Assembly: GCA_002505685.1 (NCBI GenBank)
Contig: DAVT01000054.1
Coordinates: forward strand, 1-8,124
Reading direction: 5' to 3'
DNA from: Euryarchaeota archaeon UBA501
GTDB taxonomy: Archaea > Thermoplasmatota > Poseidoniia > Poseidoniales > Thalassarchaeaceae
DNA length: 8,124 bases
The position numbers and the translations under genes were made by a program. The notes beneath the pieces are model-generated. The model was not told where the DNA came from. It searched no databases and worked only from the letters and a program-made list of their open reading frames with translations. Shown here one piece after another: positions 1 through 6,266 of this stretch. Every line of letters starts with the position of its first letter. Position 1 is the first letter of the stretch.

Positions 1-321
1 GATGGTGACCTTTCATCCAATGTCATCAAAGAACAATTATCCATTAATCACGCATCAGGAATTTCAGGAGTATTCGGCCTGCTTGGTTCCACAGGAGTGA
101 CCGCACTGGTCGCTGTCTTCCTCGTCTTGATTTTGACTGGCGGCCTCTATGTGCTCAGAGGCAAGAGGCGCTTGGCTGCTGACCTAGAGTTAATCGAATC
201 ATGGGGTGGTGGATTGGGTGCAGAACAAGTGTTTGATTTGGGTGAAGAAGAAACAGCGCCGAAATTGCCCGATATGGAAGCAGAAGCACCACCTGCGATG
301 AGTGACTTTGGCGAATCCTAA
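1..321 (+). CDS. C-terminal end of a membrane-anchored surface protein (5' truncated)
   Basis: The reading frame is open from the first base, so the true start lies upstream of the window; 106 residues are visible. About 25 residues of a presumably external region come first (SSNVIKEQLSINHASG). A strongly hydrophobic segment follows at roughly residues 27-49 (VFGLLGSTG, then VTALVAVFLVLILTGGLYVL). After it comes a basic stop-transfer cluster (RGKRR) and a tail of about 50 residues rich in Glu and Asp (LGEEE, DMEAEAPP). This is the layout of a single-pass protein with its bulk outside and an acidic cytoplasmic tail, like the two surface proteins further along. The family cannot be identified from this fragment. 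Its TAA stop (319-321) overlaps the stop of the convergent glycosyltransferase gene. An internal GTG at 97 is not a likely start because the frame stays open upstream of it. Confidence 0.75.
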   Translation, partial: DGDLSSNVIKEQLSINHASGISGVFGLLGSTGVTALVAVFLVLILTGGLYVLRGKRRLAADLELIESWGGGLGAEQVFDLGEEETAPKLPDMEAEAPPAMSDFGES

Positions 322-1595
322 TCCTTGGTTGCATAAAATTCTGCATAGCGTTCAGCATTCAGCGCGTAGGTGTATTCGTCGAGTACGCGCTTCCTTCCAT
401 TGTTTGCCATTTGCAATCTACCATCGTGATCAGCCAGCAATGATTCTATCGCCTTGGCTAAGGTTTCAGGCTTGTCAATATCGAATAAACCTCCAACACT
501 GTCATCCACCATTTCTGGTAGTGGTCCATCATTGACAGTTACCACGGGTGTACCACTGGCCATCGCTTCAAGAGGAATCAATCCCTGACCTTCGTAGTAA
601 GATGGATACGCGACCAAATCCGCACTTCGGAACAATTGCGCAAGTTCATCGAATGGTAGACCGGGTTCAATGGTCAATGAATCAGCAACACCCAAACGCT
701 TCGCTTGGCGCTCCAGTGTTCGTTTCATGTGGCCTCTGCCGACGATGACCAAATGCGCCTTTGGGAATGATTGCAAAACCTCAGGCATCGCCTTGAGAAG
801 TGTTCGGTATCCCTTACGTGCGACCAAACGTCCTACGGCAAGAAGTAGTGGAGTTTCAGTTTCCGGTAATCCTGCAAGCGCATTTTCATCTGGCTCACCA
901 TATCGCTTGCGAATTTCTTCATGCGCGAGCATGGTATCTTCGTGGTCACAATCAAGAGGAACAAACATGTTGGTATCCACCCCCCATCGAACCACTTCAC
1001 AACGCCAGTTTTCTGGTGTATTGTAGCGGGCGACAAAGTCTGCCTTCGTGGCTTCTGAGTTCGCCACACATACCGTCGATGCACGAACAGCGGCTCGCTC
1101 GTACTTTGCGTAGTGCTTTGCCGTCAACAATATGGCAAGATCATTGGGGTTTTTCCAAACCGCAGATTCGCCATGCTTGGCAGCTCGCGTCATTCCATCT
1201 CTTTCTCCAAGCCAAGAACCATGTAAACTGGTAATAACAGGGCCGACTTTTTGTCTGACCATTTGGTATTGCTTTTCTTTCCAAGAAATCATTGGTGCAT
1301 GCACATGAACGGCATCAAACGGATCTTTCTTGTGAATCCGCAAGAGTTCACGCAGCGCCCATTTTCCGTAGGATACCGTAAATGCCATTGGAAGTGGTGC
1401 CCATTTTACAGAGAGGACTGAAACACCTTTTTGCTGAGGGATTTTCTTCGGATTCCGCTCGACGCTTTTGTCACGTCGCGTAATGACGGTGACACGATGA
1501 CCGAGTTTGACCAACGCCCCGGCTAGATGGAATACAGTGGAGCCCATTCCACCCCAACGAGGAGGATATTCTCCAGACAGCATTGCAATGTGCAC
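318..1595 (-). CDS. GT4-family (GT-B fold) glycosyltransferase
   Basis: The 425-residue product has the usual length and two-lobed layout of family 4 glycosyltransferases, which move a sugar from a nucleotide-sugar donor to a lipid or glycan acceptor in the cytoplasm. The N-terminal lobe opens with the typical first strand and loop (HIAMLSGEYPPRWGGMGS; Gly-rich loop at residues 15-18), then a helix and VTVIT. The donor-binding lobe begins near residue 250 (LLLAVGRLVARKG), with R256 and K261 where the family binds the donor phosphates. It ends in the EX7E motif: E335 and E343 in YEGQGLIPLEAMASGTPVV. The start is GTG at 1595-1593. It is preferred over the ATG five codons in because HIAM forms the first strand and a GAGG lies 7 bases upstream. 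The donor and acceptor cannot be read from the sequence. The gene is divergent from the GT2 gene, which suggests a shared surface-glycan or glycolipid role. Confidence 0.93.
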   Translation of the reverse strand: MHIAMLSGEYPPRWGGMGSTVFHLAGALVKLGHRVTVITRRDKSVERNPKKIPQQKGVSVLSVKWAPLPMAFTVSYGKWALRELLRIHKKDPFDAVHVHAPMISWKEKQYQMVRQKVGPVITSLHGSWLGERDGMTRAAKHGESAVWKNPNDLAILLTAKHYAKYERAAVRASTVCVANSEATKADFVARYNTPENWRCEVVRWGVDTNMFVPLDCDHEDTMLAHEEIRKRYGEPDENALAGLPETETPLLLAVGRLVARKGYRTLLKAMPEVLQSFPKAHLVIVGRGHMKRTLERQAKRLGVADSLTIEPGLPFDELAQLFRSADLVAYPSYYEGQGLIPLEAMASGTPVVTVNDGPLPEMVDDSVGGLFDIDKPETLAKAIESLLADHDGRLQMANNGRKRVLDEYTYALNAERYAEFYATKD

Positions 1596-1602
1596 AACTC
1601 GC

Positions 1603-1606
1603 CCTC
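1603..1606 (-). promoter_or_regulatory. Probable Shine-Dalgarno site of the GT4 gene
   Basis: On the minus strand GAGG lies 7 bases ahead of the GTG at 1595. It is a short match to the anti-SD of 16S rRNA, but the spacing is right and it supports the GTG start rather than the internal ATG at 1583-1581. Confidence 0.45.
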
Positions 1607-1609
1607 AGA

Positions 1610-1626
1610 GGGGCCTGTAAGGCCCC
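1610..1626. repeat. Inverted repeat (6-bp arms, 5-base loop) upstream of the GT4 gene
   Basis: GGGGCC (1610-1615) and GGCCCC (1621-1626) are exact reverse complements around TGTAA. The element lies 15 bases from the GT4 start codon. If the transcript starts upstream of it, it would form a GC-rich stem-loop in the GT4 leader, close to the GAGG ribosome site. It could equally be a protein-binding palindrome. The structure is seen; the role is inference. Confidence 0.45.
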
Positions 1627-1672
1627 AGTTTTCAATGAATCCGCTTTAATCCATCAACGGTTGCATTCAAAA

Positions 1673-1688
1673 CGGACCAGTTGGTCCG
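1673..1688. promoter_or_regulatory. Perfect 16-bp hyphenated palindrome, candidate operator before the GT2 gene
   Basis: CGGACCA (1673-1679) and TGGTCCG (1682-1688) are exact reverse complements separated by GT. Dyads of this size are typical sites for dimeric helix-turn-helix regulators. The dyad ends 15 bases ahead of the GT2 ATG and overlaps the first base of the GAGGT that could act as its ribosome site. The most AT-rich spot in this intergenic region, TTTAAT at about 1645-1650, could be a weak TATA-like element. A start about 25 bases downstream of it would fall at the dyad, where a bound protein would block initiation. The TATA reading is weak and the regulator is unknown. Confidence 0.45.
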
Positions 1689-1703
1689 AGGTTTGGGGAT
1701 ATC

Positions 1704-2450
1704 ATGGCTGATAAGTTACCCGTGCATGTTACGGTAGTGATTCCAACTCGCAATGAAGAAGCTGCAATCGTCGATACCATACGCTCGATTCCAAACGACG
1801 GATGGTGCGAAAAACTCGATTTCTTAATCGTCGATGGTAATTCAACGGATCGCACCAGAGAATTGGCTGAAAAAGAGGGGGCATGGGTGGTTCTTGAACC
1901 ACGTAAGGGATACGGTAGAGCCTACCGAACTGGCTTTGCTTTAGCCCCCGGTGACATCATTGTGACACTCGATGCAGATTGCACCTATCCCGGCGAAGAA
2001 GTTCCTGGATTGGTGCGCAAGTTGGTTGAAGAGGATTTGAAATTCATTACATGTGACCGCCTACGACGCGCCGAAGAAGGTGCCATGTCCGGTTTGCATG
2101 GATTTGGCAACTGGGGACTTTCAGTCACCGCACGCATGTTGTTCTGGTATGGAATTCACGATTCACAGAGTGGAATGTGGGTGTTCTGGAAGGACATCAT
2201 GGAGAACAAGAAAATGCGACCAACTCACGACGGTATGCCTCTATCTGAGGAAATGAAAATCAATGCACGCCGAGTCTTTGGTCGGAAGAAAGCGATTGAG
2301 GTCAGTGTACCTTACCGTGTTCGAGTCGGCGATGCTGAAATCAATACTTGGGGAGATGGATGGCTCAATTTCCGATTCCTGTTCGCCAAGCGCCTTGGAA
2401 TCAATCGTACTCGTTCAGAGTGGGGACCTGATGACAACACTCAGGTGTGA
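1704..2450 (+). CDS. GT2-family glycosyltransferase, polyprenyl/dolichol-phosphate sugar synthase-like
   Basis: The 248-residue product is a soluble GT-A enzyme of about the size of the catalytic domain of dolichol-phosphate mannosyl- or glucosyltransferases, which charge a polyprenyl phosphate with a sugar at the inner membrane face. The motifs are in order: VVIPTRNEE (residues 11-19), VDGNSTDRT (43-51) for nucleotide binding, the metal-binding DAD at D90-D92 in TLDADCTYP, DSQSGMWVF (about 153-161) and SEEMKINARR (about 181-190) in the acceptor half. RVRVGDAEINTWGDG (from about 205) sits where DPM-type enzymes carry Arg-x-x-Gly-x-Ser-Lys, so the usual Ser-Lys is not kept. There is no C-terminal membrane domain, unlike the longer DPM/GtrB forms. 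The ATG is preceded by GAGGT with an 11-base gap, slightly long. The product could feed archaeal N-glycosylation, with the adjacent GT4 elongating the glycan; the sugar cannot be told. Confidence 0.9.
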   Translation: MADKLPVHVTVVIPTRNEEAAIVDTIRSIPNDGWCEKLDFLIVDGNSTDRTRELAEKEGAWVVLEPRKGYGRAYRTGFALAPGDIIVTLDADCTYPGEEVPGLVRKLVEEDLKFITCDRLRRAEEGAMSGLHGFGNWGLSVTARMLFWYGIHDSQSGMWVFWKDIMENKKMRPTHDGMPLSEEMKINARRVFGRKKAIEVSVPYRVRVGDAEINTWGDGWLNFRFLFAKRLGINRTRSEWGPDDNTQV

Positions 2451-2465
2451 TTTTTCGCCCTTTTT
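2451..2465 (+). terminator. T-tract transcription terminator after the GT2 gene
   Basis: Directly after the TGA stop come TTTTT (2451-2455), CGCCC, and a second TTTTT (2461-2465). Runs of T in the non-template strand, with no hairpin needed, are the main intrinsic termination signal of archaeal RNA polymerase. The position at the gene end, before a gap and a new gene set, fits. It is the only such double tract seen between genes in this window. Confidence 0.5.
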
Positions 2466-2498
2466 AGGAAATTCGATAGGGCAATAGCCTTACGTGCG

Positions 2499-2517
2499 CG
2501 GGTGCCTCCGGCACCCG
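2499..2517. repeat. Perfect 8-bp hairpin directly abutting the ATG of the TSP3-repeat gene
   Basis: CGGGTGCC (2499-2506) and GGCACCCG (2510-2517) are exact reverse complements around TCC. The last base of the hairpin is immediately followed by ATG at 2518. The stem is nearly all G and C, in contrast with the AT-richer flanks. No T-run follows, so it is not a bacterial-type terminator for this strand. As RNA it would place a stable stem at the start codon; as DNA it could be an operator or a copy of a dispersed repeat. If translation began at GTG 2494 instead, the hairpin would be coding. Confidence 0.6.
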
Positions 2518-4899
2518 ATGAGCCTGACTGATGGTACACGAGCCCGTGCCGTTCGAACAGTTTTGATTGTGCTATTATTCGCAATGATTCCAGTGATTAG
2601 TGCTGAGGCAAACGATTCAATCGCAGGTGCAGATGAGATTAACGACGGTTCATCTGCTAGTGGCTCAGTGGACTATGGCGGCGACCGCCGAGATTTCATG
2701 AAAGTCGCAGTGATTAACGGCGATACGGTTAGTTTCGCAGTCAGCATTTCTTGTCAGGCTTGGGATGGAGGTTGTGAACCTCGAGTCAAACTATACTGGG
2801 ATAACCAAACCCAAGATGGTGGAACTCACACCGTATACAACAGCGCAACCTATTACATCAGCCATTCAGGACAACCTGGATTTGTGTACATCGAGATTAT
2901 CTCAGAGGATTCATGGTTCTCAGATAATTTTGATTATACTGTTGGAGTGAGTATTGACACCGATCAGCGAAATACAGATTTCGATGAATATGTCGATGAC
3001 GATGATGACTGCCCAGATATTGCAGGCACATCAACAGAAGATCGAAAGGGATGTCCTGATGGAGATGGCGACGGGTGGTCAGATGAGGGTGATGTCTTCC
3101 CGAATGAACCCAGTCAACACGCAGACCAAGATCAAGATCAATACGGCGATAACCCGAATGGGGTGAATGGAGACCATTGCCCCACAAGAACGGGCGATTC
3201 CTTTGAGGATCGATATGGTTGCCCCGACCGTGACAATGACGGTTGGTCTGATCCCGATGATTGGGGTGAATGGGGACCTGTTTGGACCACTGCAGACGGA
3301 GGAGATGCATTTTGGGAAGACTCGACTCAGTGGTCAGACTATGATGTAGATGGATACGGTGACAATTGGGCCGATCCCGAGTGGAATGATTCTCACGAAG
3401 AGATGGGAGTGGGACAATATGTGGAAAATGCGACCACTCCCGATTTCTGTCCACTAGATACTGGATATTCTACACATGATCGCCTTGGTTGTCCGGATAC
3501 GGATGGAGATGGTTGGTCAGACCCAAGTGGCAATTGGACTTGGGAATATGATGGAGCAGATGCTTTCATTGACAACCCGACTCAACATGCAGACCGTGAT
3601 GGTGACCGCTTTGGCGACAATGCTTCGGGAACCAATGCAGACGCTTTCCCAGACAACCCAACGCAATGGTGGGACACTGATGGAGATGGCTACGGCGATA
3701 ACAATGGCGATGGTGATTGGCAAGCTGACAACTTCACCGAAGATGAAACGCAGTGGGCCGATTTCGACCGAGATGGGTATGGAGACAATAGCAGTGGAAA
3801 TCAACCTGACTCGTGTGTTAGTCGCCCAGGTTCATCGATGAACGATCGCTTTGGTTGTCCAGACACAGATGGTGATGGATACTCAAACCCAGACTTGGAC
3901 TGGCCGGCTCACCCTCAAGGATTCGCTGATGCATTCCCAGGTGGACTCAATGCAGAATGCGGGAATTTGTGCAATACTCAATGGCATGACGTCGATGGAG
4001 ATGGTTACGGGGACAATCAGGGAGACGATGTATGGCGACCGGATTCATGTATCACGACTTCAGGAACCAGCACCCGCGACCGCTGGGGCTGCCCAGATAG
4101 TGACGGAGACGGAGCGAGTGATCCGAATATCGAACTAGGTTGGTTGCCACATCCTTCCGAATGTTGCAATGCAGACGCTTTCCCCGATGACCCGACACAA
4201 TGGGAGGACCTCGACGGAGATGGATTTGGTGATGAGCAAACAGGATTCCAAGGTGATCGTTGTAGAGATACTCCGGGTACCAGCCGTGAGGATCGCTTCG
4301 GTTGTACCGACACAGATGGAGACGGTTGGTCCGACCAAGGAGACCGCTTCCCTCAGGATGCAACACAATGGCGAGATGCGGATGGAGATGGCTTTGGCGA
4401 TAATCCAGATGGGCATCAAGCCGATGAATGCCCGAACGAACTGGTGAATGCAGGTGTTTCAATCATCGATCGATTGGGATGTCCGGATACCGATGGTGAT
4501 GGATACTCTGATGAGACTGAAGATTGGTTGGCGTCACCCGAAGGACAGGCGGATTCTTTCCCTAAGAATCGTGTACAATGGGCAGACTCAGACAATGATG
4601 GATTCGGTGACAACCCAATCGGAGGCCAACGGGATGATTGTCCGATGGAAGCAGGAACTTCAACCATCGATGTTCAGGGCTGCCCGGATACTAACGGTGA
4701 TGGATACTCTGATGGATATGGGGCTGTACGCAGTCAGTTGGCTCTTATGGGTTCAAACCCGACCTCTAGCTTGCTAACATTTGCTTGGCCATTGCTGGTC
4801 TTCCTCCTCACCTTATTCACAGTTCGTTTGTCGAACAAAGAAGGAAAGGAACCAAGCATTTTCGAAGGTAACCAGTCAGATAAAGGAGGTGAATTCTGA
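2518..4899 (+). CDS. Secreted, membrane-anchored TSP3-repeat surface protein
   Basis: The product has 793 residues from ATG 2518. A GTG at 2494 in the same frame would add MRGCLRHP through the hairpin and no better ribosome site, so ATG was chosen. A signal peptide (RAVRTVLIVLLFAMIPVISAEA) is followed by a domain of about 115 residues (nt ~2611-2958). This resembles bacterial pre-peptidase C-terminal beta-sandwiches (NDSIAGA..I, GSVDYGGDRRDFMKV, INGDTVSF) and carries two Cys. Then come about 580 residues of repeats rich in Asp, Asn and Gly with the Ca2+-loop pattern DTDGDGYSD, as in thrombospondin type 3 repeats. A hydrophobic segment (LLTFAWPLLVFLLTLFTV, nt ~4771-4824) anchors it, leaving a tail of about 22 residues. 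Several N-x-S/T sequons (NDS, NAT, NWT, NAS, NFT) could be glycosylated by the nearby glycosyltransferases. It is probably a rigid, calcium-loaded stalk. The binding partner is unknown. The stop overlaps the next gene. Confidence 0.88.
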   Translation: MSLTDGTRARAVRTVLIVLLFAMIPVISAEANDSIAGADEINDGSSASGSVDYGGDRRDFMKVAVINGDTVSFAVSISCQAWDGGCEPRVKLYWDNQTQDGGTHTVYNSATYYISHSGQPGFVYIEIISEDSWFSDNFDYTVGVSIDTDQRNTDFDEYVDDDDDCPDIAGTSTEDRKGCPDGDGDGWSDEGDVFPNEPSQHADQDQDQYGDNPNGVNGDHCPTRTGDSFEDRYGCPDRDNDGWSDPDDWGEWGPVWTTADGGDAFWEDSTQWSDYDVDGYGDNWADPEWNDSHEEMGVGQYVENATTPDFCPLDTGYSTHDRLGCPDTDGDGWSDPSGNWTWEYDGADAFIDNPTQHADRDGDRFGDNASGTNADAFPDNPTQWWDTDGDGYGDNNGDGDWQADNFTEDETQWADFDRDGYGDNSSGNQPDSCVSRPGSSMNDRFGCPDTDGDGYSNPDLDWPAHPQGFADAFPGGLNAECGNLCNTQWHDVDGDGYGDNQGDDVWRPDSCITTSGTSTRDRWGCPDSDGDGASDPNIELGWLPHPSECCNADAFPDDPTQWEDLDGDGFGDEQTGFQGDRCRDTPGTSREDRFGCTDTDGDGWSDQGDRFPQDATQWRDADGDGFGDNPDGHQADECPNELVNAGVSIIDRLGCPDTDGDGYSDETEDWLASPEGQADSFPKNRVQWADSDNDGFGDNPIGGQRDDCPMEAGTSTIDVQGCPDTNGDGYSDGYGAVRSQLALMGSNPTSSLLTFAWPLLVFLLTLFTVRLSNKEGKEPSIFEGNQSDKGGEF
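2983..4722 (+). repeat. Coding array of two alternating Ca2+-loop modules (8 cysteine-bracketed, 9 QW-type)
   Basis: The array encodes two module kinds. Module A is C-x13-C-P-D-x-D-G-D-G-[WY]-S-D, with GTS..DR between the cysteines (CPDIAGTSTEDRKGCPD). It occurs 8 times; 7 copies have exactly 14 residues from Cys to Cys and the seventh has 17. Module B is about 21 residues, DAFPDNPTQW followed by xDTDGDGYGDN. It occurs 9 times, twice with QH in place of QW. A and B alternate irregularly: between the third and fourth A there are three B modules in a row. The distance between successive A modules is therefore 56 to 122 residues. DNA-level similarity is partial (recurring GATGGAGATGG), so the array is old rather than freshly duplicated. 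Confidence 0.9.
4885..4892 (+). promoter_or_regulatory. Full-length Shine-Dalgarno site inside the end of the TSP3-repeat gene
   Basis: GGAGGTGA matches the 16S rRNA 3' end over 8 bases and stands 6 bases before the ATG at 4899. It also encodes Gly-Gly-Glu near the C-terminus of the upstream protein. With the TGATG stop/start overlap it shows translational coupling and fixes the start of the downstream gene. It is the strongest ribosome site in the window. Confidence 0.88.
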
Positions 4900-6218
4900 T
4901 GCAGAATCGAATCATCACTCTCCTCATTGTGTCCATGATGTTGCCGATGCTATCAACAGTCGTGAGCGCCCAAGATGATAGCCACATCGTGGTTACTGGT
5001 TCCGGTGCGCTTGCAATTGACGAAAATTATGATGGCGAACTCGATTTGGTTCGTGTCATCGCTTCAATTGGCACATCGGCTCCTTACGCTATGGTTGCAG
5101 TTGAAGTCATCGCAGACAATGGGGATATGGCCATTTCATTCTGGAACAATACCACTTTGCAAAGTGAAGACACATTGCTCGTCAATTCGACCATCAAGGC
5201 ATGGGCTGATGGGGAGTATCAGATGACACTGCGTGTATGGGATAAAGAATCAGAATTGTTGGTTCACGACGAAGATCTCGGAATCCATGAACTGATTGCC
5301 AGTCTCACGCCTCCACAACTTTCGATGGACCTAGAGGCAGCCGATTACATCTACACCGGAGATACTTGCTTCATCCATAGAGTCTCGACGGATTTGGTCG
5401 GTGCCCACTATGATGTGATGGGTACCGTTTCAATCCAAGGTGTGCCTTGGTTGGTAGGCGAATATGAGACTCCTCTCGATTGCAGTCGCTGGCCGGCTGG
5501 GGATTACACCATTACCGAGAATTACCGAAATGGTTTGGGAATGACTGCATCAAACACGCTTTCATTCACCATCAATGTGCACCCACCGCCTTCATTCATG
5601 GTCAATCATACGGGTCGTGCAACAGAATCTGGCACACCCTGTGAGATGGAAATTATTCCCGGGGAAGACACCCTCATTGAAGAGGTCTCAATTCGATGGG
5701 AAGTCGTAGATCGTGCACAAGATGTCGACACATACGATGATTTTGTCATTCTAGATTGTACCATGTGGAGCCCTGGTGTGCACAAGGTTCGAGCAACACT
5801 CACCAGTCCACAAGGAAGAGAAACCACTCACGCCCTCAATGTGATTCGCCTACCCCCTGCCCCGGATGCCAGTTTAGACGTCCTGAATGCAAGCGGGAAT
5901 TCAGATAGTTGGCCCACAATCTCACAAGGAGATGAATACGCACCGACACCTTTGCTATTGAGCCTATCAGCAACGATTGCATTGGTGGGCTCGGGCGGGT
6001 TCATTTTCGCTTTGCTGCTGGGTATAATTGTCGGTAAGCGAATGAATCGGCAACCCGAAATCCAAGAAGACATGTGGGATGTTGTTCAAGAAGCTCCGGA
6101 TAGCGAAGGTTTGCCAACCTTTGTCGATGAGTCAGGCGTTCATTGGCGTCAACAACCGGATGGAAGTGTAGATTGGTGGGACGCGGCTGAAAGGCGTTGG
6201 GAAACATTCCAACAGTAA
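4899..6218 (+). CDS. Secreted single-pass protein with duplicated disulfide-type beta-sandwich domains and a Trp-rich cytoplasmic tail
   Basis: The product has 439 residues and matches no named family that I recognise. A signal peptide (residues 1-24, ending TVVSA before QDD) leads to a first beta-rich region (about 28-135, with AWADGEYQMTLRVWD). Two similar units of about 90 residues follow (138-228 and 229-318), each starting with a Pro pair and holding two Cys at the same offsets. One transmembrane helix (about 351-379) is followed by KRMNR. A 60-residue tail ends in SGVHWRQQPDGSVDWWDAAERRWETF, which recalls small W-x-PDG-x-WWD-x-W motifs of the DUF2510 type. The layout suggests an outer sensing or adhesion part linked to an internal tail. 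The start is fixed by the GGAGGTGA site, and coupling to the TSP3-repeat gene suggests the two proteins work together, perhaps as a complex. Sequons include NTT, NST, NHT and NAS. Confidence 0.88.
   Translation: MQNRIITLLIVSMMLPMLSTVVSAQDDSHIVVTGSGALAIDENYDGELDLVRVIASIGTSAPYAMVAVEVIADNGDMAISFWNNTTLQSEDTLLVNSTIKAWADGEYQMTLRVWDKESELLVHDEDLGIHELIASLTPPQLSMDLEAADYIYTGDTCFIHRVSTDLVGAHYDVMGTVSIQGVPWLVGEYETPLDCSRWPAGDYTITENYRNGLGMTASNTLSFTINVHPPPSFMVNHTGRATESGTPCEMEIIPGEDTLIEEVSIRWEVVDRAQDVDTYDDFVILDCTMWSPGVHKVRATLTSPQGRETTHALNVIRLPPAPDASLDVLNASGNSDSWPTISQGDEYAPTPLLLSLSATIALVGSGGFIFALLLGIIVGKRMNRQPEIQEDMWDVVQEAPDSEGLPTFVDESGVHWRQQPDGSVDWWDAAERRWETFQQ
5310..5852 (+). repeat. Internal tandem duplication of a ~90-residue two-cysteine domain
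   Basis: Unit one spans 5310-5582 and unit two 5583-5852. Each begins PP, has its first Cys at offset 19 (GDTCFIHRV; GTPCEMEII) and its second at offset 57 or 58 (LDCSRWPAGDYTI; LDCTMWSPGVHKV), then a Gly turn and more strands (NGLGMTAS; SPQGRETT). The shared LDC-x-x-W-x-x-G core makes the duplication convincing although overall identity is low. Each Cys pair probably forms a disulfide across an Ig-like sandwich. Confidence 0.75.
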
Positions 6219-6266
6219 TCAAAACCGCATTGTTCCACTGAATGCAGGGGACGCATTGAAAGATGG

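Noticed and set aside
800..1234. A 144-codon plus-strand frame antisense to the GT4 gene
   Set aside because: It has no recognisable domain and the opposite strand encodes a complete, motif-bearing glycosyltransferase across the same bases.
2494..2517. GTG at 2494 as start of the repeat protein
   Set aside because: It would add MRGCLRHP by translating through the hairpin, has no convincing ribosome site, and lengthens the charged stretch before the signal peptide. ATG 2518 gives a normal signal peptide. Not fully excluded.
2897..3454. A 185-codon open frame on the minus strand inside the repeat gene, plus several plus-strand frames of 60-120 codons
   Set aside because: Their sequences are low-complexity (His/Arg/Pro or Met/Thr rich), which is what the periodic GATGGAGATGG coding repeats produce in other frames. 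They lack domains and sit wholly inside a well-supported gene.
2983..4722. The periodic DNA as a CRISPR or satellite array
   Set aside because: The periodicity follows codons of an unbroken frame, the units vary in length and sequence, and there are no constant repeats with unique spacers.
6227..6245. GCATT/AATGC inverted repeat between the surface-protein gene and the AI-2E gene
   Set aside because: Only 5-bp arms around a 9-base loop and no T-run; expected by chance, so not called a terminator.
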